A DNA stretch of 64,000 nucleotides, from positions 2,115,730-2,179,729 of the forward strand of contig CAIIXF020000007.1 of NCBI GenBank assembly GCA_903813345.2, written 5' to 3'. Within the stretch, counting starts at the first letter, position 1. Each line of letters opens with the position of its first letter. Shown piece after piece: positions 12,091 to 25,475 of the stretch. Under the pieces are notes generated by a model. It did not search any database, was not told the origin of the DNA, and saw only the letters and a program-made list of their open reading frames with translations. The position numbers and the translations under genes are program-made. The stretch comes from Owenia fusiformis (lineage: Eukaryota > Annelida > Polychaeta > Sabellida > Oweniidae).

Positions 12091-15000
12091 ATGATGAAAC
12101 TTGTACTCGCCTTCGCCTTGATGGCGATTGCCCACGCCTGTATTCGATCCGAGGAACCAGGCCCGGAAAAACCAAAATATGAACCGACAGATGAGGAAAT
12201 CTATATGGAGATCCAGAAGGGAATGAAAAGACCAATGGGCTTTGATGAACGTTCTTGGGGTATCATGCAGAAGAAGATTAGAGCATGGGATTACGATGGA
12301 TGGTTGGAAAAAAGTGGAATGATGGAGAAAGATTTCTTCATGCAAAAAGCCGCGATGTGAGTATGATCTGAAGTTTTTCCATGTTCATGCAAATAGATCC
12401 GATCTTGCAATGTGAGAGGTCACCTACACATCCTTCTATCAAATCATATCACAAGATAGAGGCCGTTATCCATTTTCAAGTAAACATTTCAGATGTTCAG
12501 GATGTCCCCCTACCTCTTGTTCACGAGCTTCTATAATTTTAAACGGTATAAAGTCTCCACTATTTAAAGTATGCAGATAACCGATGTTTTTCTTTAGTTG
12601 TATAATCAAAATGCTATTCTAATGGAAATTGTTTTGTTCAGATTAAAATAGACAACCACTTTTTATATTCGCACAGTTCTTAGAGTACAGGGTTGACTTT
12701 AAAATAGGGGCAGGATACCGACAATCGACTCAAACGGTTTATCACACTTTAGCCTCGATCAGATTTGCCCTACGGCGGTCGTACGGTGGCCGCGGGGCGC
12801 ACAAATGCATAAATCATACATCTAACTGCTTATCCCTATATTCAATGTTGCATATTTCTCTCGATTTGGGGAAGCTACGACCACCGAACAGTTGCCATAC
12901 ATCACATGTGACCGAAGCATTGGCTTAAAGTGTAATTTCCAGTATTTAGTTAGATGATTGAGTATAGAGTATCTCATGGTAGCTAACCATAATGTATATA
13001 TGAATTCTTAATCGAAAGTAGTTTTAACAAATTACTGTGACATTTTCCTGTTCATCCTTATATATCCCTTGATTTTCATTATATTTCAGACAAGGCGGCA
13101 ATTATCCAACTCAATTTGCATTCATGGACTTTGCAGATAATCCGTATTGGAAAAACTTTTCCTATGTGTGAGTACTAGTATTATATTAATTATATCAGAT
13201 ATTAAAACGCAATCCATCCAGCCTAACTTTAGAGCAGTCCCAGTTCCAGATGTAAGGACCCAAATGGGCATATGGGATATTATCAAAATACAGATATGAT
13301 CGTCAAAAAACAACAACAAATTATATGTCTTTTTTCACGAAATGTTATATAGTCTGTATACATGGTATACCACTCGTATATAGTGGAGTATTAATATGAT
13401 TGTCATTTATATATGTTGTAATGCTATTGATGAATATATATGGCTGAAGCTTATAGATTATATCTTAAAATAACCAAGAGAACTTGTTTACTGGCCACAA
13501 AAAGAAATAATTTATAATGAGCATATGATAATCAACCACATTATTGTGTTTTTATAGATCATCAATTTGAGTTTTTAATTTTAGAAATCCAAGAACCCAA
13601 ATGCTTGAAGGTTTTCTACCAGCTATTACTCAGAAAGCATGTGACTTTTGTGGAGCAACATGTGGCATGAGGAACATTGGAATGAGATCCGATCGATGCT
13701 TCGACGAGATGGAACTCACTGGCTCAGGTAAGATCTAGATATACTATACTATCTAAACTCAAATTGGGTCCGCGAGTTATACTGAAATGCGACGACAAAC
13801 CATATAACGACGCGCGTTGTACCAATACCCAGTGTGCCAAAAATTATAATATTTGAAGTTATATAAAAATTGTAATTGAAGAGTGGAGATAAACCTAACA
13901 GAGCAACAAGGGTACTTACTTTGAGCATTTTCAATAAACGAAAAGTATAATTTATTTACTCTCTGGCATTATTTATTTGTTTTATTCTTATGCCACACAG
14001 CATTGTTACCTTAACTTATTTTCGCTTTTCACATGTCGATGACTAAATGCAATAGCTCATCAAAAGTTTCAGGGGATAATAATCCCCGAGACGGGATATT
14101 AAGGGATAATAGAATACATTACCGATCGCAGAAGAATACATTTCTACACAATGTGCGGGGATATAACGATATTCGGTGTATACCATTTCGGTTCATTGAC
14201 TTTCGGAAAAAAGCTCTACGGTACAAGGCATTTTAGTATAATGCAGTTATCCCACATGATTCACTCTTATAATATCACCATGATAACCATAGTTTGATTT
14301 GTGTGCCCTGAAATGACGAAAAGATGATTGCTAAAGGGGGTTTAGGGTTATATGCTAGTTGAGATTAGGTTTTGTATTGACATTGTCATGCCTAGTAATA
14401 GTTGGCCTATTCATGGACCTATATATAGAGGCCCATGGCCTATTTAATTTAAGAATCAACGAATCGTGCAGATTCCGTTTGATAAATGCTTCGAATTTCA
14501 CTTCAAAATTGATGTTACAAAATTTTGAGTTTCTTGATGAATTTGATGTTGCCATGGCTATGTTATTGTCGATTAATCAAACACATGATCATGAATCACT
14601 CTCCAGAATTGAAGCCAATATTACTAATAAGTAAATATCAAAATATTGTCGCTAGTTTACACAAAGGATAACCCTTGCTGGTAAGAAAAGAAAATATGAA
14701 TAAACAGGTATTTGGAAATCGGATTACAACTCAGTAAAGACCATTTCAAAACAAGTGAATTTTAAGTGTATGTGCACTCTTGCCATTTATGCCAACTCTT
14801 TGTGTCTGTATAAACAAGAGTCATTGAACGAAAACTATTTTTTTGCAAAGTCATTGCTTGGCCTTGGTTTATTTGGAGAAGTAAAAAGGGTTAAGTATTT
14901 TTGTACTTACTACATTATTACTCACTTTTTGGTTGCTCTATAAAATAATAAGAATGTAGTATTCTCCATATATTTCATGTAAAGTGATGATTACAAAAAC

Positions 15001-18000
15001 GGTTCGTTTAGTGTAAAGATAAAAGCTAAGCTTCGGGCTCTTGGTCAAACTATGATAGTAGCGGCCTGTCTTTATTTTCTCATATCTATACTTCGCTCTA
15101 AAATGAATTGGTTCAACTATTTGATTAATATAAAACATTTGGCTTAATTTTTCCTCTGAAGGGGAGTCTAGCACAGGGTAAGATGACAAAATAGCTTCAT
15201 TTTTGTCATCCTTCGAGATCAAGCTTCGCTGAGCTCAGAATAACTTGAAATACGCTTTGACCAAGTACTCCTCATCGGACAATCGTTAATTCTAATGGGT
15301 TTCATTTCTCAAAGAAGTACAAGAGTTCGGCCATTTAGTTGATTAATGAGTTCTTGACTCTGGTCAGCAAAGTTTTTTTTGTTCAAGTTAACAAATCATA
15401 TAGTATACTATGCATCGAAAACGCAATGCAGCAGTATAATTCGACTTTTTAAAGCTTAGTAATATTTTATCTTTCAAATGTTATGTTTCCGTCTGTTTTC
15501 ATGCATTCGGTGTATTAAACTATTAAACTATTATTCTAACCCACAGGTTTGGACAACAAAGAATTTGCAGCCTGTGCAGGATATGGGTCCACCCCAAAGC
15601 GCGCCAATGTCTACAATTTCAGTGCTCCACTTTCAATGGCACCAATGAAACAACTTTGGATCAGGAAAACTACCACGGATATCACTTCTGAAGCTGATGT
15701 CAATGGAAGGAAAATCGGTGAGGAAGTTGTCGGTTTTTATATCAATAAACTGAACCAATTGTGTTCTCAACTTTCCATCTCTATACTAGTAAACAACAAA
15801 GTCATATCAACGTCGAGGTGTAATCACTAGTATTGTTTTGTAAAAAGGATGTGTCCGGATATATGCCCTTTTGGTCCCTGAGTAAAATGTATGTGAAATA
15901 TGGTTTTTATTACTGTCCTAGTTATATTTGACAAGTATATTTACTTTTTCATGAGTTTTGATGCATAATCAGCCCCCTGTTGAGAGTCAGAATAAGTAGC
16001 CTAACAAAACAAAAAATAGTCATAATCATAAAAAAAACACCAATGGCAACATGTAAGACATACAAAGAAGAAATAACTTAAGACCCATGAAGAATTAAAA
16101 AGAAAATCATATTTTTGAAATATATTTAAGGATTAAATTTTTTTTCAAATTTTTGAATTTCCCGCCAGTTTAATTTGAAGGGGGAAAACAAGATGGCTGC
16201 CATTTGATGTAAGAAATATCAGAAAAAGTTGCTTCACTTTTAGTTTTCACAATGAGCACAGTTTTCCGGTTTAGGTTTTATGCCTGATTCTGACTCTTCA
16301 TCACCAGGGTCATGTATAGGGATTATAAAATTGAAACCAAGATGTTGTGCTCAGCATGAATTTTACTGAAATATGTGTAACTTCCCCAACACAATTGAAG
16401 TCTCAAAACTGGATGCTCAGTAACTTTGATTGACTATAATCCCTTGATTACCCAGATAAACACCAATTCACTTATTCAGAAATACCATTCAATGTCTATA
16501 CAATCAAAGTAAGCAATGTTACGGAGGATATGTTTCAAACTTTTTGTATAAATAATTCTTTTAATATTTGCCATTGATTTTTTCAATTCTGACAAAGTGA
16601 TATGCACTGTCTTTGATGCCAATATTCTTCATCAATTGTGATACAAATTGATATTTTTGTAATCTCAGAAGAAGGATAAGATATTGAAGTTTAATAATAT
16701 GTGTGATTGAGTTGGTTTTTCAGACATTAAAATTTTTAATATTTTCTAAGTCGATACCCAGACTCATTCCCAGACTCATCCTTTGAATTTGATATACTAG
16801 TTTCTCAAACGTAACCTTCATGTTACGTTGTTACGTAAATGTCAAGCTATCATATGTTTCCAGCTATACCTGCACCAGAAGCACAATATGGACAGTATGA
16901 CGCAGCTTGTCTACAGCGCGTCTGGCCTGACGTTGTTCCAGGGGAGATCGTTGAAACAGCTGCTGATGATGTGGGACTTATCACACAGCTTGTGAACAAA
17001 GAGGTAACTGCAGCAGAACAAATATGTTAAAGATCTTAAAATTTATATCAGAATACTAACATGTTTCCTATCTCTGTAGCTGCCATGACCCTTGCATGAT
17101 ACAGCACTGAGTCAAATTAATTAGGTCAAACAAGCAAGATAAAAATCTGATAAACATTCTTGACGATGTCTGGAGGAACAGTCATAAATGGCAGCGCAGT
17201 TCCCTGTTAAAGAGAGAATGACATATGTATTAAACTACTCTTACTATTGTCATCTTTATGTTGCCCTAAATCATAAAATATCAAATATGTCTTAAAAGTA
17301 TTACCTCACTCCTTACACAGGCTGACATTGCTATGGGACCCGTTATTCCAATGGATGCAGATGCTGAAACACAAGAGGCCATAAAGGATATCCAACGATT
17401 TGGAGAACCATTCCACTGCGTGAAAGATGGAATATACCAGATGATGCACCGTAAGGATGAGGACATGAGGTTGTTCAGCCTGTGTTACTGGTATGGAGTT
17501 GTCAGGACTGGTGAATACAAAAGAATGTGCGAGATGTACGGTACGTGAGCATGTTATGATCAGTTTCTATATTTGAATTCCTTATTCTTTTCGCTAGATT
17601 GATCTACAGTGTTAAAGTGGGAGGGTACAGCCTTTTTCAAAACGTTACTACGACTGACAATATGACATATAGCGGTATAACGCAACTCGACATATTGTCG
17701 CTTTGTTTATTTGATAGTTGATTTGAACCAGCCTTATCTGAAACTCATCCGAATTACATGTATAATTCTCCGATGTTCTCGATATTTGATCATGTTAATG
17801 AGTTTGTGAAAACTGTGTGTAAATGAGATTCACTGACGAAGTATATCCCTGGAAGTAATCGAATGTATAGTTATATTTTCCAAAAAGTTACATGTGGCTT
17901 GTTATCATTCTAAAGTTGTGAACAATATATACAGACAATTGATTCATTATAGCTTTCAAACATTCTAATTGTGGCTTGTTTTATTACAGGAGGCATGGTG

Positions 18001-18090
18001 GAAGAAATGTGTATTGATTTCGAAGGTTGGATGCGTGAAATGATGATGGACCCAAACCCACCTATGAAGGATGGCATGGGTGATATGTAA
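12091..18090 (+). CDS. Gene B: secreted periplasmic-binding-protein-like protein, 7 exons, 372 aa
   Basis: Exons 12091-12356, 13090-13167, 13585-13727, 15547-15717, 16864-17003, 17321-17540 and 17990-18090 join in frame. Residues 1-16 (MMKLVLAFALMAIAHA) form a signal peptide with Cys17 next. Residues 20-89 are acidic/basic with Trp and Met. From about residue 95 the chain follows an SBP_bac_3-type fold: NPYWKNFSYV, EGFLPAI (123-129), Cys134/137/141/153, FAACAGYGSTPKRANVYNFS (169-188) with Arg181 in the ligand-binding position, EADVNGRKI opening lobe 2, LVNKEADIAMGP, and MMHRKDEDMRLF then TGEYKRMCEMYG closing the domain. The tail is Met/Pro-rich (DPNPPMKDGMGDM). Exons 3 and 4 have the same lengths and phases as in gene A. 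An amino-acid-like ligand would fit the retained Arg but is inference. A glutamate-receptor-derived origin is the alternative to bacterial transfer. Confidence 0.88.
15845..16820. other. Extra 1 kb in gene B intron 4
   Basis: Gene C intron 4 is only 160 bp (53077-53236), while gene B intron 4 is 1146 bp. The extra middle part is AT-rich, non-coding and shows no clear terminal repeats. It holds TTTCCCGCCAGTTT, which also occurs near 11494. Confidence 0.45.
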
Positions 18091-18308
18091 AAGGGATGCC
18101 CAAGCGAAGCACAATGATAAATCATATAATTAGAGCTTAACACAATGAACAATATATCAATGCAAATCCGCTTTTTACGTTCATTTATAACACAATGAAC
18201 ATTAATGCAAATTCATAATTAGAACTTCTATATTTTGCATTCCAGAAAGCATATGTAATCATATCAGATATTTCAAATTGGTTGAAATCTTCTAGTATGA
18301 TTGTTCAT

Positions 18309-18314
18309 AATAAA
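18309..18314 (+). terminator. PolyA signal of gene B
   Basis: AATAAA 219 bp after the stop codon, inside flank conserved with gene C (55628-55633) and followed in both by AGTGGTT...TTTACAAATG. Conservation across the duplication supports use. Confidence 0.6.
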
Positions 18315-19439
18315 GTGGTTGTTTACAAATGTAAACTGTTGGTCTGTCTGATTCATAAGATACTCAGTGAGATGTGATCGAGATTTTTCGCCTAGCATTT
18401 GTTGCAGGATAATTATATATTATATGAACAACAAAAATGGTTCATGATAAAGTGAATGGAAAACATTTCTTCTTTAGTTTGTATCGTAGATGTGCAACGG
18501 GAGTGAACCGGGTGGTGTGAGGGAATTTTCTTGTTACATATGATATCCATACTGGGGATGAAACATCGTAAGATGTGTTTTATATCTTAAGGGTATATCC
18601 ATCAGTCATTTTTACAAAAATTCAAGAATTTCTTCAACTGTTAAATCAACAAGGAAACATCATAATTGTTCAACTTTCCTGAGCTTCCCCAATTATATAG
18701 CAAGGAGTGCCAATCATAGTAATCGATCCCTTTCTAGAGATGACGTCAATGTGCAGGTGTCAAACAAATTAGTTCTCCCCTAAATCAAAACTATGAACTT
18801 TTGTGCAAGTTTACACATTTTTCTTCGAGATGATCGAGTTGATAGAGAGAATAGCAAGTTTGATCTTATTTAGAACGTTAGTTTTTTAACTTACTTTTAA
18901 CTAACAGTGTCCTCAAGAAAAAACAGATCGAACTTATGCTCAATTATCACCCTTACGTCAAAGCACAGTGTCTTATGTACCCACCAGAGAAAATAATTAA
19001 ACTCGGTACATTGATTTTTTCTTGTCATGGTTTTATCTCATCCACCATGAAGCGCTCTATAGTTAGTGGCCGAATCATTCAAATTTAAGCAGTTATAAAT
19101 GCGCTGTTTTTCTACAGTGAAAACGAAATGAACTTTAAGCTGCCCATGTCAACTTGTTCCATCAACTTAATGTACTAAATGACCCACCAGGCCCATCAAA
19201 GCCCAAATACACTGTATGCAGAGACATCTATTCATGTTGTAACGACCCTTGATAGCAAGTTGCTACAACAGTCCATTGAATTTAGCACATTTTCTTTCAA
19301 TTTCTTGTTAGTTAGTCATTCCCCTTGGGCGCATTCGGGTCATTAAAATGTTTATAGCATTTATTTTATAGAACTATAATTTTTATTTTAATTGTTCTGC
19401 CATGAACGCGGAGTAATAGTGGTGTCTATTCAAATCCCT

Positions 19440-19520
19440 GCTATCAGGGAAGATGAAATGTACTAATCACAAGTTAGGTCATGTGACCAGTCATTAGTAC
19501 ATTTTATCTTCCCCGATAGC
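19440..19520. repeat. 80-bp hairpin
   Basis: Arms GCTATCAGGGAAGATGAAAT (continuing GTACTAAT) and its near complement ending CTTCCCCGATAGC flank a loop of about 25 bp containing GGTCATGTGACC, itself palindromic. Probably a small MITE. No flanking duplication resolved. Confidence 0.6.
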
Positions 19521-19623
19521 TGAGCTTATAGGAGAATAAGAACCTGTAAGGATAAAATGTTCAAGAGAAAGGACCTCACATTTTGTTTTTGTTTACAGAG
19601 TACATATGAGGTATATAATAAAA

Positions 19624-19750
19624 TAAATAGTGACTGCCACATTTTCGGGAAATAGTGTAAAAAGTTTCACCTCTGGAATGTCCTGTCCTGACAGGACATT
19701 CCCTCGGGAAAAATAGTTTACATTATTTCCCTCAATGGCAGTCACTATTT
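19624..19750. repeat. 125-bp inverted-repeat element
   Basis: The outer ends AAATAGTGACTGCCA and TGGCAGTCACTATTT are perfect complements. The centre GGAATGTCCTGTCCTGACAG continues as a palindrome. A foldback MITE-like element, non-coding. Confidence 0.65.
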
Positions 19751-20764
19751 GTATAATAATAGTCACAACTATTGTCCCATAAGCTGTTCGAAATGTTCTC
19801 TCCCATGCTTAATGCACAATTGCTGGTGTTCAATTGTGTTCATATAACTGACACTTTCTGGCGTAAAAATCGAGGTGATTTTGGGGAGAGGGACAGAGTG
19901 ATGATGGTCGCAAATTGATTAACATCCCCTGTTCAAACGTAATTGTTGTCTACATCACACTGTGGTGTAACAGACATTAATCAAAGGAATGCAACAAAAG
20001 CATTACAATGTTCAATATATTCATTGAATATAAATAATATATAAACAATAAAGTAACTATACAATCTGATATAATTTCCTATTGACCGATCCATAACATC
20101 GTGTTATTTTTGAGAATTTATCTGTTTATTTTTTATTTATTTGCTTAACACTTTTTAAGCAGTGGCACAATGGAAAATTGCAATGCGGCAGTACATACAA
20201 CAAATACATATGCATAAGATACAATACAGATAGATATTAGATAAAATAATATTTTAAATTGTACAAATGTTATGAGTTTAAGATATCGTTATTAATAGTC
20301 ACTAAAAATTGTTTGGCACACTTCTCAAACAAGAATCCTTGGTCTTTGCCCTAAATACTAAAAACAACATCTCCTAGGCACCACTTTAATTGTTCATTTA
20401 AAGGGATCCAACACCTTACAAAACTTCTTAACGGAGAGGAATAAGGGAAAATGCTTGCCGGATTCTGAATCTGTGTATTTTTTAATGATTTTTCACCGTC
20501 TTAGAATTTCAATTTTTTTCCTTTGAAAAAATGAGATTTGCATTGTTTCCCAATTAGAAAAATGAGTAAACATGAATAGCTCGAAATCTAACGGTGAGAT
20601 TTTATTTAAAAAAATCATGGATATCAAGGCTAAATATAGCTATACAGTAAACTTAAAAAAGCAATGCTTGGACTCTTCATATTCACACAAAGAATTAATT
20701 AGTAAATGAGGTTGATATTTGTGAGAATAAGTTGTACGAGGTGCAATGTTCTACAAACACCAGA

Positions 20765-21013
20765 CTACAGGGTGGATTAGGATCAATGACACACATAAAA
20801 ATTAATTTAAAAATATTTCATGATAATTATCTCAAAGAAAAGCAGTTAGCGAAGGATACGTTTCATTACACTCAATAAATAGTTATCACTTTTGACTATA
20901 TATACATATCTCATGGGAATGTATTTCCATCTGCTCAAGATATCATATTTTAGCTTCGAAAATCACAATCGTTGGATAATACATTTGTCTCAGAATGATA
21001 GGCCACCCTGTAG
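20765..21013. mobile_element. Candidate 249-bp MITE
   Basis: CTACAGGGTGG at the left and CCACCCTGTAG at the right form an 11-bp perfect terminal inverted repeat around AT-rich non-coding DNA. A single copy was seen in the window, so classification is tentative. Confidence 0.4.
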
Positions 21014-22616
21014 CAATGTAGCTTTCACTTGAAGTGTACCCTTGAGAATAATGAACTTACTTTCAAATTGGTCTTGCTTTTGTGGTGTATGTGGCTTTTT
21101 AGCAAATCTGCCACGTTCATTACTTTCCAGAACCATCTTGTTCAAATGTATCACTATACGCGCATGCATAGACAGATGGCATAGATACTGTATACATATA
21201 AATTATATATTGCACCTGTATTTACTTACATGGGAATATAATCCCTTTGGAAAAATGCAAATGCATGAACATATATTTCATCTTATATATGACTTCAAGC
21301 TAACATATTATTTCATATTTATATTTTCATAGTTAGTTTAACATGAATAATAGATCCATGAGAACAATATTCTTTGTTTTTTAAACAGATGGGTTTACTG
21401 TGAATTCAATAAATTACAATTTGCAAGGGGTAAGTATACTGTATGAGCTAGCTAGTGGCTTGGTATTTTATGTTAGGCCAGGGTAATTAAATTAGTTGTT
21501 TCTCTTTCTTCTATTTTTCAAAATTGATACGGGAATGACGGTTTTTATATTACCTTTTTTGTCTATCTAAAATGCTGATGAGGGACGGGATGATTTTTTT
21601 CTTTAGAATAACTGTAAAAACAAATAACTAATTTTGAAGGAAATAAACTGAGTTTATGTTGAATTTAAATGTTGAATTTAGCCAACTTTACTGGTATATT
21701 TGATCATATATCAGTACCACGATATTGTCAATTATCCTGATCCATAAAAAGTGTTTCACACGCCATGGATGCGCGCGAGGTACGGTGTTTTTTTCTTCTC
21801 AGAAATGGCAGAAAAAAGGTGGAGGGGGATTGAGCCACACGCGGGCAAGAATGAGAAACAACTTATTTAATTACCCTAACCTTAGTTCATCCAGTAGTAC
21901 TCTTTTACTGCAAAGTAGTGTTTTTATATGCAGCTTAATAGCATAAAATATGTTGAGTGAAGCATATGGTGTGGATTAGTCGTGTGACATACAAACTGAC
22001 CAATACATGAGGGTATTAGCTACTTTTCACATAAACCAAAGGAGGACAGTGCTTTTATTTCAACTGGGAGCTTACCTCCACACGACTGATCATGTGACCA
22101 TGGTGGTGGTCCCCTTTAAAGGAAGCGTTAAAAACATATTAAATACATCAGGTAAACACGGTCAGGTTTAATTATGTTGTAAAATTCATTTCTCTCACGT
22201 TGGTTGTAAAAAGTCTGTGTGTTAAATCATCAATTGGATGAAGGGAACAAAGTTTGCAAAAACCATCATCACATTTTCTTCTTTTGAGGTCGGTTCCAAT
22301 ACATATAAACACCCAGTTCTGGCTTTGAACTTCAATCTCTGTCCAACAAAATCATTATACTTGAAGTAAGGTAATTCTCCAGAAATGGGGTTGGTTTGAT
22401 TGATTCATAAAATTCTAGTGAAGATTTCGAGAAACATTCAGCAAGAAAATTACTTTTGTGCTGTTGGGAGGATATGGTCAAATATTGATACCATCAGATA
22501 CGATATTGGCCAAACAAACGCATTTGTTTTTGTGGTCAAATAATTATTAGAGCTTAAGCATGAGCTGTCTAAAAAAGCTTGCAATAACGTACCTGCCCCT
22601 TTGCTTAATCTCTACC
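21014..22616. other. Intergenic DNA
   Basis: Only short motif-free open frames. A weak inverted pair around AGTCGTGTG (near 21979) and CACACGACT (near 22079) may be another decayed MITE. Confidence 0.4.
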
Positions 22617-22820
22617 AAAGGACAAGTCTCGGTTTGGAGAAAAGTCTCATTGGCTAATAATTTTTATGGAAAAGATAGAAATATCACCCAAATTAAATTA
22701 TGACTATTCAAAAGAAGACATTCATATCTATATTATGTAAAAAATCCGAAAATGTCCGAAGAAGGGGTAACGCTCAGATAGAGTAATGAACTCCGTTCTC
22801 CATACCGAGAATAGCCCTTT
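22617..22820. mobile_element. MITE family M1, copy 1
   Basis: About 204 bp with ends AAAGGACAAGTCTCGGTTTG and CCGAGAATAGCCCTTT. The interior carries ATAGAAATATCACCCAAATT and TAACGCTCA, shared with copies at 53887-54069 and 55904-56297. Confidence 0.75.
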
Positions 22821-23124
22821 GCTTCATGATTCATTTTGGTCCATTTAAAATTTTTGCCAGAATTTAAAAGTTTTTACCTTTGCCAAATAATTGCAAGAGC
22901 AAAATCATAAGTGAAATATCCCAATTCTTAAATTTAAGGGCAAAAATCTAGAACTTGCCCCGAATTTGATTCAAGGATAGGTTTGTGTGATTCAATTGTC
23001 TCGTATTTCCCATTACTTGCACAATGTGCTCTTTACATAGACAGGAGGCAAAAATTAGCAAAAATGTGAGAGAAAATGAGAGAAAAACAATGTTGCAAGT
23101 GACTCCTGACCAAAAGTAACGTTT

Positions 23125-24256
23125 GTATCCGGGGATATCAACACCACGGAATACCATGGCCCCTTATGCACCATTCAAAAGTTTGCGTGAGACCCCACCC
23201 ACGTGGGCATGGGTGGGGAATTCGATAAAAACATTTGGCCCGTCTAATTCCTTACCCGGGACCAAATAAATGTGTCAATATCCCTACCGTAGAAACAATA
23301 AATCTGGTCAAGTATTTCCGACCCCCGGGTCCTTCTACCATTTGAAATCTATTTTAAACATCAGATTTCCTTGTTAGTAGACTGATGTTCGTGAATGTTG
23401 AGGGATACAAATGCAGTCCTTTTTTATGTCAACATTTTAATTATATGGTCATAAGATTCTTCGCTGAAAGTCCACTTCACATGCTACAATTAATTTATGA
23501 AAAGTTCGCTTACGATTTACATATAACCAATAGAGAAGCAGCTTTTTAAATGTTGCAATTACCCGCAAAATTAAGCAGCAGCATGGACTGCCGAGTCGTA
23601 TCCAATGATCCTGGGCCTATCGTAAAATGAAAGCTTTTAATATGTTGTTGCCTTAAAAAACATATCTATTTTCCATGTATGCAACCTGAGACTAACATCA
23701 GATGCAACTAGAAGGAAATCTGATGTTTAAAATAGATTTCAAATGGTAGAAGGACCCGGGGGTCGGAAATACTTGACCAGATTTATTGTTTCTACGGTAG
23801 GGATATTGACACATTTATTTGGTCCCGGGTAAGGAATTAGACGGGCCAAATGTTTTTATCGAATTCCCCACCCATGCCCACGTGGGTGGGGTCTCACGCA
23901 AACTTTTGAATGGTGCATAAGGGGCCATGGTATTCCGTGGTGTTGATATCCCCGGATACCAACTTTTTATGTCAACATTTTAATTATATGGTCATAAGAT
24001 TCTTCGCTGAAAGTCCACTTCACATGCTACAATTAATTTATGAAAAGTTCGCTTACGATTTACATATAACCAATAGAGAAGCAGCTTTTTAAATGTTGCA
24101 ATTACCCGCAAAATTAAGCAGCAGCATGGACTGCCGAGTCGTATCCAATGATCCTGGGCCTATCGTAAAATGAAAGCTTTTAATATGTTGTTGCCTTAAA
24201 AAACATATCTATTTTCCATGTATGCAACCTGAGACTAACATCAGATGCAACTAGAA
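23125..24256. repeat. 1.1-kb A-B-A'-B compound repeat
   Basis: Segment A (23125-23372, 248 bp) is repeated as an essentially perfect inverted copy A' (23712-23959). Segment B (23421-23713, 293 bp) is repeated directly at 23964-24256. The order is A, 48-bp spacer, B, A' (overlapping B by 2 bp), B. Near identity indicates a recent rearrangement. A contains CCCACCCACGTGGGCATGGG and CAAAAGTTTGCGTGAGACCC; a diverged relative of that part lies at 25340-25475. No coding capacity seen. Confidence 0.88.
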
Positions 24257-25339
24257 TTTGTGCACATACCTTATATCGATCGATAATGGCAAAATAAAAT
24301 TCTCTAATTCTTCGTCTTCTAATTCTCCTTCGTCTCCATCATTTTCTCTTATTAAACCGGAAGTTTGTTCTCTAACGTCAGCGCAATTTTTTAAAACTTT
24401 TATTTCAGATTACGCTTCTGATTCAACTTTTAATACTTTCTAATAATCGTCAAGTGATTTCTATAAGAAACGTTTTCATAAAAAGACTCACACTATCAGA
24501 GATTTTATCGATTCGAGCAGCCAGAAAAATTAGTTTTAATTTAACCCGCTAGGTGTTTCTTGGAAAGAATTTGAAAAATCTAAATGGGACTCCTTGTCCG
24601 GCTCCTTGTATAGAATTATGGATTCTAAACGATTTATCAGTTCTACTGGTTGATGAATATTGCCGTATGCATACATTATAACAAAATAGGAATAAGGAAG
24701 ATGTTAGACCAAACTTCGCCCCGATAGCTCAGAAAAGGTAAAATTTATCAATCTTTCTCTCCACAGTCCTTGTAGCCACTTAAAAAGCCAATGAGAATAC
24801 AGTTTTCGCAAACTGCCTGAAAGTTTTGACAAAAATGAGCCGAGAGGGACATGGTTTTACCCTTGGTTTGAAACAAAAGTGGAGAACATATACCTGTATG
24901 AACGATCACTTTTTGTGGAATGGGCGGGTGGATTGTTGCGTTTGATGGGAACAAATTCACATCGAAGTAATTTTCGAAAGGTCTCTTGTAATTTATGCGA
25001 TGACGTATTTTAAGGTAATGGCTTTTTACTTTATTAGAATGCCTCCCTCTGTTTTATTCATCTATATCAAATTAAATTTCGAACGTAAAATTTTTCAAAA
25101 ATTAATTTTAAATTAAATTTATCATCTATATTAAATCAATTAACATAGATATAGATATAAGTAGAACGCGGAAGTGCATTTTACTGAACGGAGGGCGAAA
25201 ACAAGCTTGAATAATTAAGACACTGCTCATTATTCTAGAATTCCTCTCTCTCCAGTGGTTATTCACGGCGATTCCACCGAAACTATACCAAGCGTTTAGA
25301 TGAGATATTTTCTTCTGTTCCCGATATGGGCACATGTAA
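24257..25339. other. Intergenic DNA, possible decayed coding remnant
   Basis: Short serine-rich and lysine-rich plus-strand stretches between stops (about 24290-24650) look like eroded protein-coding DNA, perhaps from a mobile element. I cannot name a family, and no intact frame exists. Confidence 0.25.
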
Positions 25340-25475
25340 ATCAGATTCCCCACCCCGGGACGGCAATCTTTATCAAATTCCTACCCCTAGGGGCAATATT
25401 GTGTATCAATTTCCTTACCCTCCCCGCGTGGGGGGGGGGGGTCCCACGCAAACTTTTGAATGGTGCATTACAGAC
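25340..25475 (+). repeat. Diverged relative of repeat A
   Basis: Shares CCCACGCAAACTTTTGAATG and neighbouring CCCCACCCC motifs with segments A/A' at 23125-23959. The G run at 25430-25440 interrupts it. Confidence 0.6.

Larger units (their letters stand above)
10869..18502 (+). repeat. Segmental duplication, copy 1 (gene B unit)
   Basis: This block is collinear with 42418-55807. Shared non-coding landmarks are ACGGAGGG(G)TCAA upstream, the promoter at about 11940-12090, the intron segment near 14240 (ATAATGCAGTTATCCC) and the 3' flank through ATGTGCAACGGG. Copy 2 is longer because of later insertions. The left edge in copy 2 coincides with the end of the 15-kb palindrome. Confidence 0.8.

Noticed and set aside
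12016-12345. Minus-strand frame opposite gene B exon 1 (and its counterpart at 44032-44412)
   Set aside because: A shadow of the conserved coding strand. The plus-strand exon has a signal peptide, correct splice phase and paralogues.
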